DNA of 64,000 bases, taken from the NCBI GenBank assembly GCA_021777535.1, contig JAJYDN010000004.1, positions 1 to 64,000 of the forward strand, read 5' to 3'. This DNA is from Pseudomonadota bacterium. GTDB taxonomy: Bacteria > Pseudomonadota > Gammaproteobacteria > Acidiferrobacterales > Acidiferrobacteraceae. The position numbers and the translations under genes were made by a program. The notes beneath the pieces are model-generated. The model was not told where the DNA came from, did not search any database, and saw only the letters and a program-made list of their open reading frames with translations. Below, one piece after another: positions 16,820 to 26,591 of this stretch; within the stretch, counting starts at the first letter, position 1, and every line of letters begins with the position of its first letter.

Positions 16820-18469
16820 ATGTTTTGCTATCAATGTGAACAGACCGCAACACATTCCGGCAAGGCTGGCTGCGTCACGGTCGGCACTTGCGGAAAAAAT
16901 GCAACGACCGCCGCACTTCAGGACGTGCTCGTCCATCAGGCGAAGGGTATCGCCCAGTATGCACGCCGGGCGCGCGCCCTCGGGGTCGCCGACAGGGATC
17001 TCGACGGATTTCTGCTGTTCGCCGTGTTCACGACCCTCACCAACGTGAACTTCAATGCCGCGCGCCTCCAGCAACTGATAATGGAAGCGGCCGGATGGCG
17101 CGATACGATCCGCAGCCGCTACGAGCAGGCCGCTTGCGCACACGGAGTACCAGTAGACACGCTGTCTGGCGCAGCGGCGTTTGCACCGGCCGCGGACCTC
17201 GCCGGACTCCTCGCTCAGGCAGAGACGCTGCCGCCGACCGGCAATCCTCTCGCAGGTCCCGATGAACAGGGCCTGCGCGCGGTGATCCTGTACGGCATGA
17301 AGGGCGTGGCCGCATACGCCCACCATGCACGCCGTCTGGGACATCAGGACGACACGATTGATGGGGACATCGAGGCGATATTCGATTATCTGGCTTGCGA
17401 TCCCACGGACCGCGAGGAGTTGTTTGCGCGCGCGCTCGATGTTGGCCGCCTCAATGTGCGCGTGATGGCACTTCTAGACGCCGCCAACACCGGACGGTTC
17501 GGCAACCAGGAGATCACGTCCGTGCGCATCTCCCCCGTCAAAGGCAAGGCAATCTTGGTGAGCGGTCATGATTTTGAGGATCTGGCCCGGCTCCTCGAAG
17601 ATACGAAAGACCTTGGCATCCACGTGTATACGCACGGGGAGATGCTGCCCGCGCATGCCTATCCGGCGCTGAAGACACACGCCCATCTCGCTGGAAATTG
17701 GGGTGGCGCATGGCAGGACCAGCAACGGGACTTCGCAGCGTTCCCCGGGCCCATCCTGATGACCTCCAACTGCCTCATCGAGCCCGCGCGCGCCTACCGC
17801 AACCGCATCTTCACCACCGGGCCTGTAGGATGGCCCGGCGTACGCCACCTGGAGCATGGCGATTTCGCGCCGGTCATCGCGGCGGCAGAGGCCTCATCCG
17901 GTTTTCAGGAGGACGGTGATGACAAGCGCATCACCGTCGGTTTTGGCCACCACACACTTCTCGGTGTTGCCGATCAGGTCGTGGCTGCCGTAAAGAACGG
18001 TGACATCAGTCACTTTTTCCTCGTCGGCGGGTGCGACGGGGCGGCCCCTGCGCGCAGCTACTTCACCGACGTCGCCACAAAGGCCCCCAAGGACGCCGTG
18101 ATCATAACCTTGGGCTGCGGGAAGTACCGCTTCAACAAAGAGGCATTCGGAGACATCGGCGGTATTCCGCGTCTTCTCGACGTCGGCCAGTGCAGTGATG
18201 CGTACTCGGCCATCCAGATCGCCGCGGCGCTCGCCGAGGCCTTTGGTTGCGGCCTGAACGACCTGCCATTGTCTTACATGATCTCGTGGTTCGAACAGAA
18301 GGCCACTGCTGTGCTGTTGTCACTGCTCGCACTCGGTATCAAGGGTATCCACTGGGGACCGACACTCCCGGGTTATATGACGCCAAACCTTGTACAGGAA
18401 TTCAGGGCGCGCTTTGATCTGCGGCTCATTGGTGACGCTGATAACGACCTGAAGGCCGTCCGCGCCTGA
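16820..18469 (+). CDS. hcp: Hydroxylamine reductase / hybrid-cluster protein
   Basis: 549 aa. Hybrid-cluster proteins reduce NO or hydroxylamine and protect against nitrosative stress. The N-terminal cysteines are spaced CX2CX11CX5C (C3, C6, C18, C24). The hybrid-cluster ligands are recognisable in [43 protein letters not shown] and WFEQKA. The frame is open back to 16769, but the ATG at 16820 has AAAGGA 6 nt upstream and begins the conserved MFCYQCEQT. It is probably transcribed with the reductase gene 32 nt downstream. Confidence 0.96.
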   Translation: MFCYQCEQTATHSGKAGCVTVGTCGKNATTAALQDVLVHQAKGIAQYARRARALGVADRDLDGFLLFAVFTTLTNVNFNAARLQQLIMEAAGWRDTIRSRYEQAACAHGVPVDTLSGAAAFAPAADLAGLLAQAETLPPTGNPLAGPDEQGLRAVILYGMKGVAAYAHHARRLGHQDDTIDGDIEAIFDYLACDPTDREELFARALDVGRLNVRVMALLDAANTGRFGNQEITSVRISPVKGKAILVSGHDFEDLARLLEDTKDLGIHVYTHGEMLPAHAYPALKTHAHLAGNWGGAWQDQQRDFAAFPGPILMTSNCLIEPARAYRNRIFTTGPVGWPGVRHLEHGDFAPVIAAAEASSGFQEDGDDKRITVGFGHHTLLGVADQVVAAVKNGDISHFFLVGGCDGAAPARSYFTDVATKAPKDAVIITLGCGKYRFNKEAFGDIGGIPRLLDVGQCSDAYSAIQIAAALAEAFGCGLNDLPLSYMISWFEQKATAVLLSLLALGIKGIHWGPTLPGYMTPNLVQEFRARFDLRLIGDADNDLKAVRA

Positions 18470-18501
18470 GAAGACCTGGATCGTGCCAGAAGGATAATCC
18501 G

Positions 18502-19524
18502 ATGACGGAATTTGCCATCACAGCTTATACCCGCGACGGACAGGTGCTGTCGTTTCCCTGCAGCCGGGACGAGAGCCTGCTGGCGGCCGCGCAACGCCAG
18601 GACATCATCCTGCCCTCGCAATGCCGCAATGGCAGTTGCGGTGCCTGTACCGCGCAGGTGCGCACAGGCACGGTTGCGGCAAACGCCCCGGCGACGGATG
18701 ATCGGCCTCTATCCAAAGCGGCGGCGAGGAACGTCCTTTTGTGTCAAGCGACGCCGCGATCGGCATTGATTATCGACTTGCCTTACGACCACACCTTCGT
18801 GCGTTTCGAGCCAGTCCCGGAACGCCTTGCCGAGATCACCGCGCTCGATGTGGTGGCGCCGGGCACGTACCATTTGCGGCTTTCTCTGGTGCGGGACGCC
18901 TACGGCTGTGCCGCCGAATTCGAGGCGGGCCAGTACATGGAGATCCTCGTGCCCGGCACGACGCAGTGGCGGGCCTACTCCCTTATGAACATCACAAACT
19001 GGGAGGGATGCCTCGAATTCGTCATCGCACGGCGCCCCGAAGGTCTTTTCGGACGCTATCTCGAAACGGCCTCCCTCGGTGACCGCCTGCGCGTGAAAGG
19101 CCCGCTCGGCGTATTCACTCTGCAGGAAAACGGCCTGCATCCGCGCTGGTTCATCGGTGGCCATACGGGAATCGCGCCGCTACTGTCCATGTTACGGCGC
19201 ATGGCCGACTGGGGCGAAGGCCATCCCGTACGCGTGTACTTTGCCGTACACGACGAACAGGACCTGTTTTTGATGGATACACTCGAAGACCTGCGCCAGC
19301 GATTACCCGCGCTCGAGGTAAAAACCTGCGTGTCTGCGCCCGCCACCCGGGGGGCACACCAGGGCAACGTGATCGATACGCTCGACGCCGATCTCGCAAC
19401 GGCCCCGGTACCGCCCGACTGCTACGTCTGCGGTTCACCCCGCCTCGTACAGGGTGTCATGGACCGGGTCACCGCACACGGCGTTCCGCGTGAACGCGTT
19501 TACTTTGAACGCTTTTCCGTCTGA
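18502..19524 (+). CDS. Ferredoxin-FAD-NAD oxidoreductase, likely electron donor to Hcp
   Basis: 340 aa. An N-terminal plant-type 2Fe-2S domain (CRNGSCGAC, then LLCQA) is followed by an FAD-binding domain (RAYSLMN) and an NAD(P)H domain (IGGHTGIAPLLSML, then YVCGSP). Hcr, the usual Hcp reductase, carries its ferredoxin domain at the C-terminus. This order is instead that of oxygenase reductases such as MmoC and DmpP. Position behind hcp argues that it works as the Hcp reductase. An Hcr-like annotation is therefore by context, not by architecture. Confidence 0.88.
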   Translation: MTEFAITAYTRDGQVLSFPCSRDESLLAAAQRQDIILPSQCRNGSCGACTAQVRTGTVAANAPATDDRPLSKAAARNVLLCQATPRSALIIDLPYDHTFVRFEPVPERLAEITALDVVAPGTYHLRLSLVRDAYGCAAEFEAGQYMEILVPGTTQWRAYSLMNITNWEGCLEFVIARRPEGLFGRYLETASLGDRLRVKGPLGVFTLQENGLHPRWFIGGHTGIAPLLSMLRRMADWGEGHPVRVYFAVHDEQDLFLMDTLEDLRQRLPALEVKTCVSAPATRGAHQGNVIDTLDADLATAPVPPDCYVCGSPRLVQGVMDRVTAHGVPRERVYFERFSV

Positions 19525-19533
19525 GGTTGCCTT

Positions 19534-19740
19534 TTGGATACGGTCATCAAATGGTTTTTCGGATTCCGGCCGATCTGCGGTTTTCATGGAACCGGACCGC
19601 AGGGCCCGGCGGGATCGGGCAGGCAGAACGGCACACACCAGGTGGTGACGGAATGGACAAACGGCGCCGGATCGCCATGCTCCTTTTCGATCATCCATGG
19701 CATGGGACACCTGGCCTGTCCGTACCACCCCGTCTGGTGA
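19534..19740 (+). CDS. Possible small Cys/His-containing protein after the hcp reductase
   Basis: A 68-aa frame starting at TTG 19534. GAGG overlapping the upstream stop codon lies about 8 nt before it, so translation could be coupled to the reductase gene. It begins MDTVIKWFFGF and ends GMGHLACPYHPVW, with three Cys and several His. I recognise no family. The 240-bp gap to the convergent trpE holds nothing else, so it may also be chance coding. Confidence 0.3.
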   Translation: MDTVIKWFFGFRPICGFHGTGPQGPAGSGRQNGTHQVVTEWTNGAGSPCSFSIIHGMGHLACPYHPVW

Positions 19741-19764
19741 TGTGGATCCGAACACCTCGCGCAT

Positions 19765-21255
19765 TCAGCGCGGCGAGCGGCTGCCATGCAGGCCATTTGC
19801 CGCCAACTGGGCTGCGCGGATCATGGCCCGTGCCTTGTTGATGGTTTCCTCCCACTCACTGGCCGCCACCGAGTCGGCGACGATACCGGCGCCGACTTGC
19901 AGATACAGGCGGCCGTTGCGGATAACGGCCGTCCTGATCGCAATCGCCATGTCCATGTTGCCGTTCCAGCCGATATAGCCCACCGCCCCGGCATAGACAC
20001 CGCGCTTGACGGGCTCGAGTTCGTCGATGATCTCCATGGCCCGCACTTTCGGTGCGCCCGTCAAAGTGCCGGCCGGGAAGGTCGCGCGGAGCACATCGAA
20101 GGCATCGAGGCCCGGACGCAGACGCCCGGTGACGTTCGACACGATATGCATGACATGCGAGTAGCGCTCGATGGTCATCTGATCGGTCACTTTCACGGAA
20201 CCCACCACCGAGACGCGCCCCAGGTCATTGCGGCCCAGATCGACGAGCATGACGTGTTCAGCGATCTCCTTCGGATCGGCCAGCAGCTCGCGGGCCAGCA
20301 TCTCATCTTCCTGCGGATCCTGGCTGCGCCGACGCGTGCCCGCGATGGGGCGCACGACAATCTCGTCGCCATTACGCTGGGCGAGAATTTCCGGTGATGA
20401 GCCAACCACCTGAAATTCCCCGAAATTCAACAGATACATATAGGGCGACGGATTGATGCGGCGCAACGCGCGATACAGATCGAGCGACGTGAATTCGGCC
20501 GGCGCCGACAGGCGCTGCGAAAGCGCAACCTGCATGACGTCACCCGCACGGATATATTCGCGGCACCGTTCCACTGCCGCTTCGAATCCCGCGCGCGTAA
20601 ATCCGGAGACGAAATCCTCCTCTGCAACCGGCCCCACCGGCACCGACCGCGGAGGCGCGAACGGTTCGCGCAGACGCCGCTCCAGCTCATCAAGCCGCTG
20701 CTGCGCGCGCGCACGGCCCGCGTCACCGCTCAATACATCGACATAGACGATGAGGGACAGCGTGCCCCGCAGGTTATCGAAAATGACGACTTCGTCGGTC
20801 AGCATGAAAAGCGCGTCGGGAACGCCGCTTTCGTCGGGCTTGCGGCTCTCGCCGAGGCTTGGCTCGATCTGCCGCACCATTTCATACCCGAAGTAGCCGA
20901 CGATCCCGCCATGAAAGCGCGGCAACGCCGGATCATGGGCGACCGAAAACCGGTCCAGGAAATCGCGTACCGCCCCGAGCATGTCGTCCGTCTGGAAGCG
21001 CTCGGCCACCACGCCGTCACGCTCTACTTCGATGCGGTCACCCGTCACGCGCAGACAGACGCGAGCTGGTAGTCCGATCAGGGAGTAGCGTCCCCATTTC
21101 TCGCCGCCCTGAACCGACTCCAGAAGATAGGAATACCGGCCCTGCGCGAGCTTCAGGTAGCAACTAAGGGGGGTATCGAGGTCGGCGAGTACCTCCCGGA
21201 CAACCGGGACGCGCGTGCCGCCAACTTCAGACTGTGTTTGCGTGTACTCTGTCAT
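19765..21255 (-). CDS. trpE: Anthranilate synthase component I
   Basis: Makes anthranilate from chorismate with TrpG. 496 aa. The tryptophan-feedback element LLES is near residue 45, NPSPYMYLL in the middle, and the chorismate-binding core (GSSPE, RPIAGTRRR, DLGRNDLGR, PAGTLTGAPK) is intact. A good ribosome site (GAAGGA) precedes the ATG. It follows gph by 63 nt, giving the common rpe-gph-trpE order, but trpG is not next. Confidence 0.96.
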   Translation of the reverse strand: MTEYTQTQSEVGGTRVPVVREVLADLDTPLSCYLKLAQGRYSYLLESVQGGEKWGRYSLIGLPARVCLRVTGDRIEVERDGVVAERFQTDDMLGAVRDFLDRFSVAHDPALPRFHGGIVGYFGYEMVRQIEPSLGESRKPDESGVPDALFMLTDEVVIFDNLRGTLSLIVYVDVLSGDAGRARAQQRLDELERRLREPFAPPRSVPVGPVAEEDFVSGFTRAGFEAAVERCREYIRAGDVMQVALSQRLSAPAEFTSLDLYRALRRINPSPYMYLLNFGEFQVVGSSPEILAQRNGDEIVVRPIAGTRRRSQDPQEDEMLARELLADPKEIAEHVMLVDLGRNDLGRVSVVGSVKVTDQMTIERYSHVMHIVSNVTGRLRPGLDAFDVLRATFPAGTLTGAPKVRAMEIIDELEPVKRGVYAGAVGYIGWNGNMDMAIAIRTAVIRNGRLYLQVGAGIVADSVAASEWEETINKARAMIRAAQLAANGLHGSRSPR

Positions 21256-21318
21256 GATGATCCTTCCTCAAGGGACAATGGGCTCGTTCATATCCCCCAA
21301 GGCACCATCGTTCCATCA

Positions 21319-22023
21319 TCATGACAAAGCCCTCTGTGTCGCCGAGCCGCCATCATAACGTAAAAGATCCACCAGGCGCGCCATATCGTGCAGAGTCGCA
21401 ACCGGTCCCAGCGTGGCGAGATCGACGCCATGGTTATAGCCATAACGGACACCGATCGCGCGCATGCCGGCCGCCTTGGCGGCCTTCATGTCATTAGCCG
21501 AATCACCGACCAAAACGGCATCGGCCACACCGATGCCCAGGCGCTCGCAGGCGATGAAAACCGGCAACGGATCCGGCTTGACCCGCGCCACCGCATCACC
21601 GCCAAGTACCACGTCGAAATAGCCGCGTAGCGCCAATGCGGTCAAAAGCGGCTCGGTGAAGCGCGCAGCCTTATTGGTCACACAGGCCAGCCGGAAACCG
21701 GTCGCCTTGAGATTTTTCAAAGTCGCCGCGACATTCGGATAGGGCTGGCTGAAATCGGCCACATGCTCCTCGTAGACATCCCCGAACACGACCTCCGCTT
21801 CGCGGAAGAGCCTTTCGTCGGGTTCCGCGAAGCGCTCGCCGGTAAGGGCGCGCTTGATGAGGCGCGGAATGCCGTCGCCGATCCAGCCGGCCACGGTCGC
21901 CTCGTCGAAGGTCGCCCGGCCCAGGGTCACGAGCATGGCATTGGCCGCCTTCGTGATGTCGGCGGCGGTGTCAACGAGCGTTCCGTCGAGGTCGAACAGA
22001 ACTGCGGCAGCGGAGATGCTCAT
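21319..22023 (-). CDS. gph: Phosphoglycolate phosphatase
   Basis: HAD-family enzyme of 234 aa; [11 protein letters not shown] provides the nucleophilic aspartate, and [15 protein letters not shown] the acidic loop. It removes phosphate from 2-phosphoglycolate, the oxygenase by-product of RuBisCO, so it matters in this autotroph. Its ATG overlaps the rpe stop by 4 nt. Confidence 0.93.
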   Translation of the reverse strand: MSISAAAVLFDLDGTLVDTAADITKAANAMLVTLGRATFDEATVAGWIGDGIPRLIKRALTGERFAEPDERLFREAEVVFGDVYEEHVADFSQPYPNVAATLKNLKATGFRLACVTNKAARFTEPLLTALALRGYFDVVLGGDAVARVKPDPLPVFIACERLGIGVADAVLVGDSANDMKAAKAAGMRAIGVRYGYNHGVDLATLGPVATLHDMARLVDLLRYDGGSATQRALS

Positions 22024-22691
22024 GAGATCCGGGCGAGCTCGGCACGCATCTGGGCTATGGTCGCCCGGTAATCCGGCGTACTGAAGATGGCCGATCCCGC
22101 GACGAAGGTATCGGCGCCCGCAGCGGCGATCTCGCCGATGTTGTCGACCTTGACGCCACCGTCGATCTCCAGGCGGATCGGACGTCCGCTGGCGTCGATG
22201 CGCTCCCGGACCTGCTTCAACTTCGTCAGCGCGGAACGGATGAAGCTTTGCCCGCCGAAACCCGGGTTCACGGACATGATGAGGATCATGTCGACCTTAT
22301 CCATGACATAATCGAGATACGACAGGGGTGTTGCCGGGTTGAACACCAGGCCACACTTGCAGCCGCACGACTGCACGAGACTCAGGGACCGGTCGATATG
22401 CTCAGTCGCTTCCGGATGAAAGGTGATATAGGTTGCACCAGCCTTGGCGAAGTCCGGGATCAGGCGGTCGACGGGTTTGACCATGAGGTGCACGTCGATG
22501 TCGGCCGTTACCTTGTTCTTGCGCAGCGCTTCACAGACGAGCGGGCCAATCGTGAGATTCGGCACGTAGTGGTTGTCCATGACGTCGAAATGTATGATAT
22601 CGGCACCCGCCGCCAACACGTTATGGACCTCCTCGCCCAACCGCGCGAAGTCCGCCGACAGGATGGAGGGCGCAATCTTGAAGTCTCGCAT
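22020..22691 (-). CDS. rpe: Ribulose-phosphate 3-epimerase
   Basis: Interconverts ribulose-5-P and xylulose-5-P in the pentose-phosphate and Calvin cycles. 223-aa TIM barrel with [43 protein letters not shown] and EIDGGV, all metal and substrate residues present. AGGGGA lies 5 nt before the ATG. First gene of rpe-gph-trpE, divergent from gnd. Confidence 0.96.
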   Translation of the reverse strand: MRDFKIAPSILSADFARLGEEVHNVLAAGADIIHFDVMDNHYVPNLTIGPLVCEALRKNKVTADIDVHLMVKPVDRLIPDFAKAGATYITFHPEATEHIDRSLSLVQSCGCKCGLVFNPATPLSYLDYVMDKVDMILIMSVNPGFGGQSFIRSALTKLKQVRERIDASGRPIRLEIDGGVKVDNIGEIAAAGADTFVAGSAIFSTPDYRATIAQMRAELARIS

Positions 22692-22822
22692 CTGGTTCCC
22701 CTGGCCAAAGCTGGCAATGTACCCGATCGAGGAGCGTTTTGCAGCACCCGTCTGCCATCGGGCAACAACGGCCCCATCCGGTGGTCTATAAAATAGAGTT
22801 TCCAGACAAGCGAGGACGACCC

Positions 22823-23716
22823 ATGCAGATAGGAATCATCGGTCTTGGCAAAATGGGCCTCAATATGGCCAAGCGGCTGCTGGCAGGGAATCATGACGTT
22901 GTCGGCCTCGACCACCATGCGGAACACCGCGCAGAGCTCGCCGCAGCCGGCGGACGCGGCGCAGAAACCCTCGATGAGCTCGTGGGCGCCCTCAGCGCTC
23001 CGCGCACCCTCTGGCTCATGATCCCGGCGGGCGCGCCGACCGAGGAAACCCTAAGCCTCCTGCAAAGCCGCCTCGGCCGCGGTGATCTCGTGATCGAGGG
23101 CGGCAATACCTTCTACAAGGATTCCATCCGGCGCGCCGAGACCTTCGCCGGCCTCGGCATCGATTATCTGGATACCGGCACCAGCGGGGGCGTATGGGGG
23201 CTCCAGGTCGGTTACTGCCTGATGGTGGGCGGGACGGAAGCGGCATTCCGCCGCGCAGAACCCTTGTTCTCGGCCCTGGCGCCGCCCGCGGGTTACCGGC
23301 ATGTCGGTCCGAGCGGCGCGGGCCACTTCACCAAGATGGTCCATAACGGCATTGAATACGGCCTTCTGCAGGCCTATGCCGAGGGCTTCGAGCTGCTGAA
23401 TGCGGCCCCCTTTCCGCTCGATCTGCCGGGCCTTGCCCATCTTTGGAACCAGGGCAGCGTGATCCGTTCCTGGCTCCTCGAGCTTTCGGAAAGCGCGCTT
23501 GCCGATCCGGGCTTTGCGGATATCGGCGACTACGTGGAGGATTCGGGGGAAGGGCGCTGGACGGTGGCGGAGGCCATCGAGCGCAATGTACCGGCACCGG
23601 TCATCACACTGTCACTGCTCACGCGGCTGCGTTCCCGGCAGTCACATGCGTTTTCCGGCCGCTTCATCGCCGCGCTGCGCCGCGAGTTCGGAGGGCATAA
23701 GGTGCACTCATCATGA
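22823..23716 (+). CDS. gnd: 6-phosphogluconate dehydrogenase, short NAD-type
   Basis: Oxidatively decarboxylates 6-phosphogluconate to ribulose-5-P. Only 297 aa, the short form, rather than the roughly 470-aa long form. [13 protein letters not shown] begins the Rossmann fold, and the second strand ends VVGLDHH. An acidic residue at this position normally favours NAD+ over NADP+. GTSGGVWG and the [10 protein letters not shown] catalytic stretch are intact. GAGG lies 7 nt upstream of 22823; the frame upstream is non-coding. It overlaps zwf by 4 nt. Confidence 0.93.
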   Translation: MQIGIIGLGKMGLNMAKRLLAGNHDVVGLDHHAEHRAELAAAGGRGAETLDELVGALSAPRTLWLMIPAGAPTEETLSLLQSRLGRGDLVIEGGNTFYKDSIRRAETFAGLGIDYLDTGTSGGVWGLQVGYCLMVGGTEAAFRRAEPLFSALAPPAGYRHVGPSGAGHFTKMVHNGIEYGLLQAYAEGFELLNAAPFPLDLPGLAHLWNQGSVIRSWLLELSESALADPGFADIGDYVEDSGEGRWTVAEAIERNVPAPVITLSLLTRLRSRQSHAFSGRFIAALRREFGGHKVHSS

Positions 23717-25218
23717 GCAGCCAACCCGAACCCTGCGTGCTTCTGCTGTTTGGTGCCACGGGCGATCTCACGCGCCGCAAGCTGCTGCCGGCCTTGTTCC
23801 AGCTGCACCTGCGCGGGCAGCTGCCGCAGCACTTTGCGGTGCTCGGAGCAAGCCGCCAGCCACTCTCGAACGAACAGTTCCGCACCCTGATGCGGCAAGC
23901 CTGCATCGCGTTCTGCCCGGCGCCGCCCGATGATGCGCAGTGGAATGCCTTTGCCGAATACCTCTACTACGAGGCCGGCCACTTCAGCGACCCCACGCTC
24001 TTCCAGCGGCTCAACATGGCGCTGCGCGATATCGATCACCGCCACCACACGCGCGGCAACCGGCTCTTCTATCTCGCCACCTTGCCGAGCAGCTATCCCT
24101 TGCTCGTCAAGCAGTTGCGTGACGCGGAAATGGTAAACCGCGCCATCGGACACCCCTTCACCCGGCTGATGGTGGAAAAGCCCTTCGGGCGCGACCTCGC
24201 CTCGGCCATCGCCTTGAACGACGAGATCGCCGCCGTCTTCCGCGAGGACCAGGTCTACCGGATCGACCACTACCTCGGAAAGGAAACGGTACAGAACATC
24301 CTCGTTCTGCGCTTCGCCAATGCCATCTTCGAACCGCTGTGGAACCGCATCCATATCGACCACGTCCAGATTACCGCCGCGGAGAGTCTTGGCATCGAAG
24401 GCCGCGGGGCTTACTACGAAGAGACCGGGGTATTGAGCGACATGGTGCAAAACCATCTGCTGCAGGTGCTGAGCCTCGTGGCGATGGAACCCCCGCTGTC
24501 ATTTGACGCCGACGCGATCCGTGACAAGAAAACCGAGGTGTTCAAGTCATTGCGCCGCTTTTATGGCGCCGAGGACGTGCTCGCGGTCACCGCCCGCGGC
24601 CAATATGGACAGAGCCTCGACGGACACGTGCCTGGCTACCGGAACGAGCCCCTGGTGGATCCGCAGTCGCCCGTACCCACATTCGTCGCGCTCAAGGTAT
24701 TCATCGACAACTGGCGCTGGCAGGGAGTCCCCTTCTATATCCGCACGGGCAAGCGGCTCGCACAGGCAACCACGGAAGTCATCATTGCCTTCCGGCAGAT
24801 CCCCTTCTGCCTGTTTGGCCAGGATCAGGTGTGTTCCCGCATCGCGCCCAACCAGCTCATCTTGCGTATTCAGCCGCACGAAGGCGTAAGCCTCGCTTTC
24901 GGCGTCAAGGCGCCCGGCGCGGAAACGAGCGTGGACAGCGCCCACATGCGGTTTACTTATGGGACCCATTTCGACGGCGCCATGCCGCTTCCTTATGAGC
25001 GACTGCTCACAGACTCCATGCGCGGCTACGCAGCCCTCTTCGCCCGCCGCGACTCCGTTGAAGAAGCCTGGCGCTTCATTACGCCGATTCTGGAGACGTG
25101 GGCGAGCCATCCGCCCGCGGACTTCCCCAACTACGCCGCCGGCAGCGAAGGCCCCACATCGGCCTTCGACCTCCTGGCCCGGGGCGGGCGGGCCTGGCGG
25201 CCTCTCGGGGAGGGATGA
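23713..25218 (+). CDS. zwf: Glucose-6-phosphate 1-dehydrogenase
   Basis: First enzyme of the oxidative pentose-phosphate route. 501 aa with the coenzyme loop LFGATGDLTRRKL and the active-site RIDHYLGKETVQN. The ATG lies in the 3' end of gnd (ATGA), and pgl follows 1 nt after the stop, so the whole oxidative branch is one translationally coupled operon. Confidence 0.97.
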   Translation: MSSQPEPCVLLLFGATGDLTRRKLLPALFQLHLRGQLPQHFAVLGASRQPLSNEQFRTLMRQACIAFCPAPPDDAQWNAFAEYLYYEAGHFSDPTLFQRLNMALRDIDHRHHTRGNRLFYLATLPSSYPLLVKQLRDAEMVNRAIGHPFTRLMVEKPFGRDLASAIALNDEIAAVFREDQVYRIDHYLGKETVQNILVLRFANAIFEPLWNRIHIDHVQITAAESLGIEGRGAYYEETGVLSDMVQNHLLQVLSLVAMEPPLSFDADAIRDKKTEVFKSLRRFYGAEDVLAVTARGQYGQSLDGHVPGYRNEPLVDPQSPVPTFVALKVFIDNWRWQGVPFYIRTGKRLAQATTEVIIAFRQIPFCLFGQDQVCSRIAPNQLILRIQPHEGVSLAFGVKAPGAETSVDSAHMRFTYGTHFDGAMPLPYERLLTDSMRGYAALFARRDSVEEAWRFITPILETWASHPPADFPNYAAGSEGPTSAFDLLARGGRAWRPLGEG

Positions 25219-25219
25219 C

Positions 25220-25906
25220 GTGCCCCTTGTCATCGGCGACAGCGCCGAAGCACTGGCAGGGCTGCTCGCAGACCACTTTCTCTGCCGCCTGCAGGCGGCC
25301 GCCTTCCGGCGGCGGACGCTGCGCGTGGCGCTATCCGGCGGCCACACACCACAGGGTTTCTACCGGGAACTCGCCCGGCGCAACGCCGAGTGTCCCTGGT
25401 CGTCGATGGAGATCTTTTTCAGTGACGAGCGCGCCGTCGGTCCCGATCACCCCGACAGCAATTACGGCATGGCTTTCCGCACCTGGCTGCAGGCAGCCCC
25501 TGCCACGGCCGTCATCCACCGCATGGAAGGCGAGAGGGGCGCGAAAGAGGCGGCGCACGCGTACCGCCGCCTCCTGCCGGAGAATGAACCGCTGGATCTC
25601 GTTCTGCTCGGTCTCGGGCCCGACGGTCACACGGCCTCGCTGTTTCCCGCAGACGCCGGGTGGCGCACACCGGAACCGGTCTTGGCCGTACCCGCGCAGG
25701 GCAACCATGGTGCACGCATCTCGCTCGGACTTCCCACGCTGGTCGCGGCCCGTGAGCGGTGGCTGATCGCCCAGGGTGCCGACAAGATTCCTGCCTTGCG
25801 GGATGCCCTTGCGGGGGGTGGGCACACACCTGCCGCCGAACTCATGCGCAAAGCGCCCGTCACCGCCTGGATCGACCGGGCGCTCGCCCAGGGACTCTGT
25901 CCTTGA
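25220..25906 (+). CDS. pgl: 6-phosphogluconolactonase
   Basis: Hydrolyses 6-phosphogluconolactone. 228 aa, SugarP-isomerase fold, with ALSGGHTPQGFY, FFSDERAVG and GLGPDGHTASLFP. GTG at 25220 is chosen because GGGAGG lies 6 nt upstream and it follows the zwf stop directly; a longer open frame runs back inside zwf. Convergent with tonB, with only 13 bp between and no clear terminator. Confidence 0.93.
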   Translation: MPLVIGDSAEALAGLLADHFLCRLQAAAFRRRTLRVALSGGHTPQGFYRELARRNAECPWSSMEIFFSDERAVGPDHPDSNYGMAFRTWLQAAPATAVIHRMEGERGAKEAAHAYRRLLPENEPLDLVLLGLGPDGHTASLFPADAGWRTPEPVLAVPAQGNHGARISLGLPTLVAARERWLIAQGADKIPALRDALAGGGHTPAAELMRKAPVTAWIDRALAQGLCP

Positions 25907-25919
25907 AAAAAACCGGCGG

Positions 25920-26582
25920 TCAGTACTGATTTTGATCGTGCAGCGATACCGTCACGTCAAAGCGCAGTGCGTGGTGCGGCATGTGCTTGGTAAAAGGCGG
26001 ATAGAGCCGCTCCTGCACCGCTGCGAGGCAGGCCCGGTCGATCGGGCCAAAGCCGCTCGACCGCGCGACGCGGGCCCATAAAAGCCGGCCGCGTGGCGTG
26101 AGCTTGAAGGCGATGACCGCGCGGCCAGAAAGACCCAGGGCCCGCACCGCAGCCGGTACCCGCAATCCCTTCTGGATCCGCGTCCGGATCATCACGGCAT
26201 AGCGGTCGACCGCGGTAGCGGCCTGCTCGGGACTTGCGACCGGCATTGGGGGCGGCGGCTGTTTCGGTAGGGGCTTGGACCTTGCTACCGGCTTCTTGGG
26301 CACCGGCCGCGGAATGGGCACCACATGATGGACAATATGCGGGCGCGGCTTTACTACCGGTTTGGGACGCGGCCGGACGATGGGTTTTGGGTGGGGGGCG
26401 AGAATCACCATGTGGATCTGGATGGGTGCACGACGCAGCCCGGGAGCCGGTTGCGGCATGAAATAGCCATGCAGCAACCAGACCCCGACGGCCAGGATCT
26501 CCAGCAGCAGCGCAATACCGAGCGCCCGGCCGAAATGGGATCGGGGCATCGCATCGAAGGAGCCCGCGACGAAGGCGCTCAC
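25920..26582 (-). CDS. tonB: Energy transducer TonB
   Basis: 220 aa. N-terminal signal-anchor (about 20-41), a proline/lysine-rich periplasmic linker with many KP and RP repeats (about 65-120), and a C-terminal TonB domain with GRAVIAFKLTPRGRL and YPPF. It couples the ExbB/ExbD proton channel to outer-membrane receptors. The GTG start has AGGGGG 5 nt upstream. It is the last gene of exbB-exbD-tonB. No TonB-dependent receptor and no obvious Fur box are nearby. Confidence 0.88.
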   Translation of the reverse strand: MSAFVAGSFDAMPRSHFGRALGIALLLEILAVGVWLLHGYFMPQPAPGLRRAPIQIHMVILAPHPKPIVRPRPKPVVKPRPHIVHHVVPIPRPVPKKPVARSKPLPKQPPPPMPVASPEQAATAVDRYAVMIRTRIQKGLRVPAAVRALGLSGRAVIAFKLTPRGRLLWARVARSSGFGPIDRACLAAVQERLYPPFTKHMPHHALRFDVTVSLHDQNQY

Positions 26583-26591
26583 AATGGCCCC

